Shown here piece by piece: positions 8,901 to 15,675 of a DNA stretch of 15,675 nucleotides (its first letter is position 1; each line of letters opens with the position of its first letter). The stretch lies in contig MU621459.1 of NCBI GenBank assembly GCA_025399215.1, positions 1 to 15,675 of the forward strand, read 5' to 3'. This DNA is from Globomyces pollinis-pini. Its lineage: Eukaryota; Chytridiomycota; Chytridiomycetes; Rhizophydiales; Globomycetaceae. The notes beneath the pieces are model-generated. The model was not told where the DNA came from and ran no database searches. It was given only the letters and a program-made list of their open reading frames with translations. Made by a program: the position numbers and the translations under genes.

Positions 8901-11683
8901 TGATTTTAACTCGGAATTGAAGTCAGATTTAACCTTATTTAAAGTACTCTCAAGTTCTTGGATGTGATTATCTTTCTTTGAGATTTGTTCCCTTAAATCT
9001 TTTCTTTGCTTTTCCCATGATAACTGTTCTTTGACTCCAAATTGTTCCATATCGATCAAAGTACTTTTTGTTTCAGTATATTTGAAAGATAGCCTTTCAT
9101 TTTCAATTTTCAGTGACTCCAATTGTTGTTCTATGTCTTTTTTATAAATTTCTTCTTTTTTTGCACGATCACACAATACCTTCTTCTCATTTTCAAATGC
9201 TATTTTCTGTTCCAATAGCTCAGCATCATATTTCTGTTTCAATTCCATCAATTCAGCATCCTTTTGTTTTACAGCACCGTTCAAACCATCAACCACATCA
9301 CGAATCTTTTCAAGTTCATTCACAAAAGTTTGATCAGATACAAATTTTTCTGCCTTAAAGTTTTCCGAACTGGATTTTTCATGCTGTAAAGCTTCCTGGA
9401 GACCCTTGATGGCATTCGAATATGTATGTTCAAGATGTGTGATCTCCTTCGTTTTACTTTCAATCGTAAGATTTAATTCCTTATATTCGACTTTCCATTG
9501 CTTCAATTGATGTTCTTGTTCTGATAGTTTACTTTCAAGCTCCTTTTCAACTTGGCTTAACTTTTCTTTCAAGACATTTGTTAACTTCATATGCTCGCTT
9601 TGATCGCATTTTGTAAGCTCGTAATTTTCAGCCAATTCATTATAAGAATTTTGATGAGACACTATCTGATTTTTTAAATCTGAAAGCAAACTGTCCTTTT
9701 CAGAGAGTGACTTTAATGATAATTCTAAATCAGCTTTAATCTTCAAGTATTTAGCATTTAAACTCTCAAATGCGTTGTCTTTTTCATGCAACTCTTCTTG
9801 ATGTTTGACTTGCATTCCATCCATTTTGTTCTTTTGATCTTCCACTAATGTTTGTAATTCATTCAATCTGTTCGTGTATTCCAAAGCTCGTTGTTTTGCT
9901 TCGGCTATGGATGTGGCAAGTTTACTTTCAACCAAATCATTGGATTCAGTTTTTGCCTTCAATTCAGTCTTCACTAAATTGATCTCTGATCGCATGAACT
10001 CTACTTGTTTCTTGAAATTTTCTAGAGATTGATTTTTAGCATCTAGATCAAATTGATGCCGTTTCACTGTGGACTCTTGATCAAGTTGGTATTGTTCCAA
10101 ATTACTTTCCAATGAGCGTATTGTATCTTCCAGCTGTGCACGCTGTTTTTCGTGACTTTCTTTGTTACTTTTCAATTCATTTTGAATGGTGGACAGTTGA
10201 TAAACTAAGTCTTCATGTCCAAGTTCAATCTGTTTTTTCAATTTCAAAATTTCATCTGAATGCTCAGCTTCGGCTTTAGAAGCCAATCGCAACTGTTCTG
10301 ATAAATTATCGTTGACTTGTGATAATTGGGACTTTAGATTTTCAATTTGAGAATCCTTTTGCATTAAGGCACGTTCTGTGATTTCTAGATCAGTTTCCTA
10401 CAAAGCAATTAAAATAACAACTCTTTACCAGTTGATTTATACGAGTTAGGTAGGCTTGCTTTTGAAGCTCAAAGGTTTTGGCTTCTGATGCAAGATTATC
10501 CTTGTATTCATCGCATTGTTTATTCAATGATTGTACAGTTCCAGTAAACTCTTCTTTTTGATTCTGGAATTTTTCAGTTAATGTAATGTAACGTTTAGTC
10601 AACTCTTTAGCTTCCTCTTTGAGTTTTGACTCTTTAACACTCCACGCTTCTTTGGAAGTTTGCAATAAATCATTAATCTCAGTATATTTGAGTTTCAAAG
10701 CTTTCTTCTCTTGCGATATATGAAGCAACGAAGTAGAAATCGTTTCTTTTTCAGTCATTAGATTCTTTAATTGTAATTTAATTTTTTGAATATCTTGTTT
10801 CAAGGTATCATTCTCTTGTGCCAACTTTTTTTCAGAGATAGACTTGAACTTTCCATTTTGTTTTTCTAAATCATCAATTTTTTTTTGAAGAATTTCAGAT
10901 TTTGCAGAAGTTTGATGAAATTGCATGGATGTCTTTTCATTTTTATCCAACTACAATTAATATGATATAAATTGTATACTTTAGAACGAAGTAGGTTATG
11001 TTTATGTGATAATTCCGATAATTGTTTTTCTTTTAATGTAGATGTTGTTTGAAGTGTGTTTTTTTCCTTTACAAGTATCTGACATTGTGCATCAACACCT
11101 AACCGATTAGCGCTTATTTCTAATTACGGTTAATTTTTTCTGTCAAGTTGATAATTTCTTTATCTTGATCCATCAAAAGTTTCTCATACTGTTGTTGCAT
11201 TTTTTGATGCTTCATATTTTAGAAAGAAATATAGATACCTAGAAGAGTGAGTCAAAGAAATGTATTTGAACCTCCTTTTTTAACTTTAAAAGTTGTTCTC
11301 GTTCTTTTTGATCGTGGTTGAACATCTTAGGAGCAATATGTGAAGTATTGGCAATATTCTCCTCCTCTGTCGTATGAATTTCAGATAGTGCTAATAAAAA
11401 TTAAATGGTTTTGGAATTACTTTCTAAAAGAATGAATTAACGTTTTTGATCTGATCAATACCAACTAAGATGAATCAGCATATAATGATCTACCTGATTT
11501 AGATAAGAATCTATTTGATTTCCCAAGAAATCCGTAACGCTTGTATTGATCATTGTCCAACAATGTAGATGTATTATTCAAGTATTCACCAGGACCAGGA
11601 GTATCCGATACTAGAGATAAGTCCAATTATCCAATACCTTGAACAGGAAACCTCTTCGCATCAGACTTTGAAAAAGTCGACAT
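5919..11683 (-). CDS. HMMR: HMMR/RHAMM-like spindle coiled-coil protein
   Basis: Exons: 11683-11638, 11610-11494, 11390-11272, 11209-11128, 11098-10980, 10950-10429, 10397-6466, 6434-6218, 6188-5919. Six simple introns are 27-31 nt; gaps of 103 and 62 nt are composite (see separate entries). The join is in frame, about 1807 aa. The N-terminus has KRF (10-12) then TPGPGEY (19-25) and a basic KRYGFLGKSNRF, matching the HMMR N-terminus (KRF...PSPGAYD...SFQKSQRF). A very long heptad rod fills most of the protein. Near the C-terminus GHLNSKQKIRHVENIKKEN (about 1695-1713) matches the HMMR C-terminal motif GHQNLKQKIKHVVKLKDEN, which in vertebrates targets spindle poles and centrosomes. Human HMMR has 724 residues, so this rod is far longer. 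A spindle or microtubule role is inferred from homology. A GTAAGC near the end could be an alternative donor. Confidence 0.85.
11099..11127 (-). other. 29-nt intron resolving an apparent frameshift
   Basis: Read straight through, the HMMR-like frame hits a stop after EKINRN and would need a one-base shift to continue. Removing a 29-nt GTAATT...GGTTAG segment, with a CTAAT branch-like motif 12 nt before its end, joins EKIN-R-VDAQCQ in frame. The apparent frameshift is therefore an intron and the gene is intact here. Confidence 0.85.
11210..11271 (-). other. 62-nt composite intron (33 + 29 nt, AG|GT junction)
   Basis: Between exons ending LKLKKE (GAG) and starting HQKMQQQ (CAT) lie 62 nt with stops in the needed frame. 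The segment divides exactly into a 33-nt GTTCAA...TTCTAG piece (11239-11271) and a 29-nt GTATCT...ATGAAG piece (11210-11238) that abut with no exon between them. Each has the standard length for this window. GTTCAA also serves as the donor of a well-supported intron in the AKR1-like gene. Either one intron twice the normal size or two sequentially removed introns would fit. Confidence 0.6.
11391..11493 (-). other. 103-nt composite intron with possible 3-nt microexons
   Basis: The exon ending FLSKS+G (phase 1) and the exon starting CA-CTA-TCT (phase 1) are separated by 103 nt. The gap divides into introns of 29 nt (11465-11493), 38 nt (11424-11461) and 30 nt (11391-11420) with TTG (11462-11464) and AAA (11421-11423) left between them. 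Those two triplets keep the phase, giving SKS-VET-LSEIH instead of SKS-A-LSEIH. Each sub-intron has its own branch-like motif (CTGAT, TTAAT, TTAAT) 9-13 nt before its AG. A single 103-nt intron is the alternative. Confidence 0.5.
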
Positions 11684-11765
11684 GATTCAAGTGGTAGTGA
11701 AATGAAAAACTTGTTTTTGTTCGGACACCTGAAAAAGTGACACAGACAGAATTAAACCATTATCT

Positions 11766-11771
11766 TTTATT
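11766..11771 (-). terminator. AATAAA after AKR1-like gene
   Basis: A minus-strand AATAAA lies 8 nt after the stop of the palmitoyltransferase gene, within the 96-bp gap before the HMMR-like start codon. It is the only hexamer of this kind in the gap, so it is the probable polyadenylation signal, although unusually close to the stop. Confidence 0.4.
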
Positions 11772-11779
11772 CTAGTAAA

Positions 11780-13940
11780 TTAAACTAATTCTTCCATGGT
11801 AACTCCAGCTACTTCTGCACGCGTATACCCTTTCTTACGCATCGCCATATTTTGAAGTTCATCCGGAGTTTCATACAAAGTATACCACGATATATTCTTC
11901 AATTGACCACCACCTCCTGTCCAAAAGTCAAAGCAATTAGCAATTGGGCCTAAATTGAATGGATTCACCACTCTCTTTCTATACCCTGGTACATGCTGAT
12001 CATCAGGATGTATTAGATATTCAAATCTTTGGAAGTTTATAGCTTCATTAGTGGTATATGCTGATATAATCTGTCCAGATTGGGAAAAGACCAAAAACAA
12101 TACCCAAAGACTTTGAAGTAAAGTCCAAGAAGTAATTGATACAATCCACGGATCATAGGATAAAAACTTACAAGGCAATTCTCCAAAAATACATGTACCA
12201 AATTGGTTCGTCAACTCCACAGTATCAGGATCCATGGATGTAAGGTCTAACGTCAATTTGAAAAGAATCATTACAATAATAAGACAAATAAATGAAACAC
12301 CAAGCACCAATAACTAAAGTAATGCAAAACACCATAAAATAGCGATGATTGGCGACACCAATACAATTATGAGTCCATGGACAATGACTATTCTTATAAA
12401 CATACAAACACTTACTGATCAAATTTTGCTACACATCGATTGCATATCCTGCAATGTTTACTACGAATTGGCTTTCTGATTTGACATGTAACACAATAAT
12501 ATCGGGCAGTTAACTTTCCAGTTTGTGCCAAGTAAGAAACGGTTTCATTTTTCTCTTCGAATGATGAAGATTGTCGTATATAACCAGGATTTGAAGAGCA
12601 ACCCTTATACAAACAGTAGCAGCAAATCGCAAAATTGGATATGAAAGTCAAATGCGTTAAAAATAAATATGCAGTATCTATAATGTTAAAAATATTCAAT
12701 TGGTTGAACCTTTGAAAATCAGAACCCAAGAGATAAAAACATAAAAAAGTGTAGCTTGGCAAATAGAACTAGTTAAAGGCGTTTCAGCCAACACAGAGGG
12801 ATCGCCACCCAATAAATAGGTAACAATCAAGTGTTTGTGAACCAAGTAAAGAATATAAAATATCAACGGCAAGGCAATATAGATGGCAAACTTCCCAAAA
12901 ATGTAAAACGAAAACGGTATCATGATATATGGAATTAAGTAGAGTGATCTATCTCGAAATTGCTAAAACAATTAACTTTCGATAACGGTAAACCTTGGAG
13001 TTTCCTTGTTTGAGCCCTTTTGCATTCTCCTTCACCAGACGTTCATATGTTGCAAGTGTATCTCTTTCTTTAGCCCAATCAGCAGGAGTCTTTCCTGCAG
13101 GATCTTGTGTATTAATATTAGCACCTTCCTGCAATAGCCTCTGTACAAACTCATAATGTTGAGAAATAACCTTTCGTTAAAATCACGAATATTACTGCCC
13201 AGTGAAGTGGTGTATATCCTGTAGAATCAACCATTTCCATACTTGCGTTATTTCTTAATAATTCTTCCATTCCTTCAATAGAGTTTCCCTGGTAAGCTGA
13301 CCACATGAGAGGTGTTCTTTGCATAGAATCTCTCGAGTTAACGTCCATTCCAATAGATAATAGATAAACAATCATCATGGCATGGCCAGCATGAACAGCA
13401 AGATGTAAAGCATTGTATCCTTGGGAATCTTTCAAAGTGATGTTTGCTCCACGTTTGAACAATAAAGTGACCATCTGAGTATGACCAGAGCGAGCAGCCC
13501 AATGAAAAGGGGTAGCAATTAAATCACCTTCAATTAACTGGATGAAAAAGAGATACCTCCTAAGGCATCAATTTCTGCACCTCGATCCAACAAATATTTA
13601 GCAACAGCTACATGATTATTTATTGCAGCCCAATGTAAGGCAGTCACATTTCCAGAATCTCTATCAGAAGCAAAAACTTTCCCAGATTCCAATAATTCAG
13701 TGACTCTTCCGAGTGCCCCACGTTGCGAAGCATTCCATAAATCCAATTCTAAAACATTAAATAAAATGAATTTAAACCTGATACAGCAGGTAAAGGAGGA
13801 GCAACTGATTCTTTTTTGTGATTTCCACAACAAGCATCATCGATATCAGAATCTGCTGCTTTTGTAGCTACGACATGACCATTCCAGTGCTTGTGTTCTT
13901 TCTTTTCAACATCTAATAAAGGAATATCATCATCTTCCAT
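11780..13940 (-). CDS. AKR1: ankyrin-repeat DHHC palmitoyltransferase, Akr1/HIP14 type
   Basis: Eight exons (13940-13778, 13748-13557, 13527-13196, 13170-12994, 12962-12710, 12677-12416, 12387-12275, 12246-11780) with seven introns of 25-32 nt give 652 aa in frame. The enzyme transfers palmitate from palmitoyl-CoA to protein cysteines on Golgi/endosomal membranes. After an acidic N-terminus, ankyrin repeats occupy about residues 55-270 (TALHWAA, TPFHWAARSGH, NALHLAVHAGH, TPLMWSAYQG, TPLHWAVISQH). Four hydrophobic segments (about 293-395) precede the cysteine-rich domain (C434, C437, H447-C448, C451, C454). The catalytic DHHC is 459-462, its second codon split by a 28-nt intron, followed by CIGVANHRYF. 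Another membrane segment follows at once (about 477-498), then one at 533-551 and the conserved TTNE (562-565). All motifs needed for activity are present. Length fits the family (about 630-760 aa). Known relatives lipidate casein kinases and vacuolar or neuronal proteins; the substrate here is unknown. Confidence 0.94.
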
Positions 13941-14110
13941 TTTAGAAAAGCGAAGATTATTTGGTTAGGGAACAGATTAAATGACCGAAATAACGCCACA
14001 CAGGGTGAAGAATGTTCATGTTAAAAAGGTATAAAGGTAAGGATTATAGTGGGAAAAATTTATATTTTCAGTAACTGAATTCAGATGGTTGCGTTGGTGA
14101 ATCCAATGGG
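13941..14110 (-). promoter_or_regulatory. intergenic gap between URA3 stop and AKR1-like start
   Basis: These 170 bp must contain the URA3 3' end and the promoter of the palmitoyltransferase, since both genes read on the minus strand. No canonical AATAAA on that strand and no clear TATA element were found. Nothing else is visible. Confidence 0.35.
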
Positions 14111-15044
14111 TTAGTTAGTACTGTTGATTCTCTCCAGATACGCTTCCCAACCTGCTTTCTGGTATGCCTTAGCATTCGATACTACATCCCCACTGCCATA
14201 AATACCACGGCCAACTATAATAACATCACTCTGGCTATCAATGATCACTTGCTTAGGTGTACGATCTACTATTTAATACAAAATATTGTTACATTGTTGA
14301 CCGAGACTATCTCCTTTAGCAATCAATCCAACTCCCGGTGTCATATATATAAAATCATCCTCAATCAATTTGCCTTCAATACTGGTCAATCTGTTTTGGC
14401 CAATGAACCCAACACAAAAATCACGATGTCTTTGAGCCATTTTGATTGCTTCAATTGTATAAGTACCTGTAGCTAAAGATCCAGCAGAAGACATTTCAGC
14501 TAAAATCAAAAGACATCGCTCTTTTGGTAGCCCTACTTCTTTCAAACCATTAACGATCCCATCGCCAGGTATTGGATGTGCATTTGTAATATGTGCCCAG
14601 TCAGCAATGTGATAGACACCTTTACTATATTGTAACTTGACTGTGTTTCCGATATCCTAATATCAAATGGATGAAATTAACTGCAAACTAGTTCATTAGA
14701 TTAAATTATTGATACTTTTCTATCTTCAAAAATGAGAAAGTTATGAATTTTGGATAATTCAGTCAATTGATGTGTTAAATCCAAATCAAAATCTTCTACA
14801 ATATCGATATGCGTCTACAATTAGAACGATATTCTAACCTTCAACACACAAATAAATGGACCTATTGAATATTAATATCATAAACAGTCAACTTACCCAA
14901 GATATTAGCCAATTCCAAAAGTTCTTTTTTTGTAGTGACATCAACGGCTACACTTAGATTTGACTTTTTATCTTCCATGATTTGAAGAAGTCTCTTTGCA
15001 GTAGGGTTTGTATGTAATGCAATTCTTTGTTGATATGTTGACAT
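14111..15044 (-). CDS. URA3: orotidine-5'-phosphate decarboxylase
   Basis: Six exons (15044-14897, 14861-14839, 14814-14716, 14687-14682, 14656-14293, 14265-14111) joined over introns of 35, 24, 28, 25 and 27 nt give 264 aa, the usual size of the free-standing fungal enzyme. It converts orotidine 5'-phosphate to UMP in the last step of pyrimidine synthesis, in the cytosol as a TIM-barrel dimer. Visible motifs: [28 protein letters not shown] with catalytic K57, FEDRKFADIGNTVK with D88, K90 and D93 (yeast D91/K93/D96), [32 protein letters not shown] and [12 protein letters not shown]. The start at MSTYQQR is chosen because it matches the fungal N-terminus; the frame runs further upstream without similarity. 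The second exon is only 23 nt and the fourth only 6 nt. It is not fused to orotate phosphoribosyltransferase, unlike the animal and plant enzyme. All catalytic residues are intact. Confidence 0.97.
14682..14687 (-). other. URA3: 6-nt microexon in the URA3 active-site motif
   Basis: The hexamer TTTGCA is flanked by AG of a 28-nt intron (14688-14715, with CTAAT 11 nt before its end) and GT of a 25-nt intron (14657-14681). It encodes Phe91-Ala92 of the near-invariant DRKFADIGNTV motif. The upstream exon ends exactly after Lys90 and the downstream exon starts with Asp93. Skipping it would delete FA between two catalytic residues while keeping the frame. Confidence 0.9.
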
Positions 15045-15468
15045 TTGTTTGGTATACTTCCAATTGATGAAAATCTCTCTTTTCAATGAAAAATCAATCA
15101 ATAGAATTCAAAATTTAGATGTTATTTCATATGCTATGATCATATCCTTTACCAAAATGATGCCTTTTTAAAGGTCTTCTGTTTAAGTTATACCAAATTC
15201 GAATAGACTTTATCAAAGTTTAATTAGACTTCAGTAAAGTTTAATTAGACTTTGTTGTGTAGCTTAATTAGACTTTATCAAAGTTTAATTAGAACAAGTT
15301 AATGCAGTCAGGTCCATATGGGTTGTTACACACATACAAATTTTCAAAAATGGAAAAATTATTTTCCCAGTTGGGAATCCATACTTTGTTGAGTTAAATA
15401 AGCTTTCAAAGGATGAAAGACTATCATCTATTATCTCTAAACATAATCTTTGGTTTATAGCCCATCAT
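15045..15468. promoter_or_regulatory. URA3 upstream region
   Basis: This 424-bp interval upstream of the URA3 start carries the promoter plus a degenerate tandem repeat (separate entry). Directly before the ATG, on the minus strand, the sequence is CCAAACAA, a favourable A-rich context. No clear TATA box was seen. A plus-strand frame without an ATG is open from about 15286 to 15492; I do not annotate it as a gene. Confidence 0.4.
15198..15298. repeat. degenerate 21-23 bp tandem repeat, about 4.7 copies
   Basis: Units at 15198-15218, 15219-15239, 15240-15262, 15263-15283 and a partial one at 15284-15298 share the core TTAATTAGACTT; three also end in a form of TNNNNAAAG. Copies 1 and 4 contain ACTTTATCAAAG, whose ends form a short inverted CTTT/AAAG pair. 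The array lies 154-254 bp upstream of the URA3 start. It may be a minisatellite or a cluster of protein-binding sites with a TAATTA core. Confidence 0.75.
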
Positions 15469-15675
15469 TTATTCAAGTACGGATTCAATTGACATCAAAT
15501 CTGAATACCATTCATAGATTTTACGCATCTCTCGTAATAGTAGACCAGCAATCTAAACAAACATCATTATTTTAATATTGTGGAACTTCTGTTACATTTA
15601 ATACTCCCTTTTCTTTAATTCATATCTCAAATTCATAAGTTATACACTTATTCTAATGTACTTTGCTGATAACGT
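15469..15675 (-). CDS. possible 3' end of an unidentified gene (partial)
   Basis: Reading from the window edge on the minus strand, three exons (15675-15648, 15612-15587, 15552-15469) can be joined in frame over introns of 35 and 34 nt (GTGTAT...AAAG and GTTCCA...TTTAG). The result is 45 C-terminal residues including KYIRIKKGVLNVTEIAGLL and a helical LLLREMRKIYEWYSDLM, ending SVLE and TAA. Intron sizes and the absence of stops fit the style of the other genes, but GT donors here are weak and no family is recognised. Only the last exon is reasonably convincing. The gene would continue beyond the window and be followed by URA3 on the same strand. Confidence 0.38.

Noticed and set aside
3818..9358. 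Long antisense frames opposite both coiled-coil rods
   Set aside because: Ser/Phe/Leu-rich mirror images of Lys/Glu-rich coding sequence, with no independent support.
11099..11130. Frameshift or pseudogene call in the HMMR-like gene
   Set aside because: The break is fully explained by a 29-nt intron with a branch-like motif; the frame resumes with coiled-coil sequence.
12275..12330. A 19-nt intron in the AKR1-like gene (GTGTTTTGC...TTTAG right after NHRYFM)
   Set aside because: It would restore the downstream frame, but the 28-nt intron at 12247-12274 does so too with a normal length and a GTAATG donor, and it keeps a good hydrophobic helix (MVFCITLVIGAWCFIYLSYY).
14266..14289. Alternative 24-nt form of the last URA3 intron ending at the first AAATAG
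   Set aside because: It would give Leu-Asp-Arg; using the next AG (27 nt) gives GQQ-Y-RTP, the conserved family sequence.
15286..15492. Plus-strand open segment (about 69 codons, contains KNGKIIFPVGNPYFVELNKL)
   Set aside because: The translation looks protein-like, but it has no ATG, begins inside the tandem repeat, overlaps the candidate minus-strand terminal exon and matches no family I know. It may be a relic or an exon of a gene I cannot resolve.
1..15675. Transposon, retroelement, CRISPR or plasmid-type features
   Set aside because: No transposase, reverse transcriptase or integrase motifs, terminal repeats, or spaced direct repeats other than the small array near URA3.

Overview
The window looks like a gene-dense, AT-rich chromosomal segment of an early-diverging, zygomycete-grade fungus. 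The evidence is a free-standing fungal-type orotidine-5'-phosphate decarboxylase (URA3), a fungal/animal-type ankyrin-DHHC palmitoyltransferase (AKR1/HIP14), RPB12, and two long coiled-coil proteins whose ends resemble animal CCDC186 and HMMR/RHAMM. The genus cannot be named from sequence alone. Genes use the standard code, and every confident gene longer than 80 codons is interrupted by extremely short GT-AG introns. I could place 26 simple introns of only 24-35 nt, each restoring frame, often with a CTAAT/TTAAC-like branch motif about 10 nt before the AG.

Layout. 1-1024: no resolved gene. 1025-5334 (+): CCDC186-like golgin, eight exons, about 1365 aa. 5407-5605 (-): RPB12, two exons, 56 aa. 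5649-5888 (+): small unrecognised single-pass membrane protein, starting 43 bp from the divergent RPB12 start. 5919-11683 (-): HMMR/RHAMM-like coiled-coil protein, about 1807 aa. 11780-13940 (-): AKR1-like palmitoyltransferase, eight exons, 652 aa. 14111-15044 (-): URA3, six exons including one of 6 nt, 264 aa. About 15198-15298: degenerate 21-23 bp tandem repeat upstream of URA3. 15469-15675 (-): possible 3' end of another gene running off the window.

The genes do not form a pathway. They are housekeeping and cytoskeletal/trafficking genes packed closely, with gaps of 30-170 bp between resolved genes and overlapping 3' signals. Two deal with Golgi/endosomal membranes (CCDC186-like, AKR1-like), one with the spindle/centrosome (HMMR-like by homology), one with transcription (RPB12) and one with pyrimidine synthesis (URA3).

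The most unusual signal is the splicing architecture. A 6-nt microexon sits inside the catalytic D-x-K-x-x-D motif of URA3. The HMMR-like gene has a 62-nt gap that divides exactly into two abutting mini-introns (AG|GT, no exon between), and a 103-nt gap that divides into three mini-introns separated by two in-frame 3-nt microexons.
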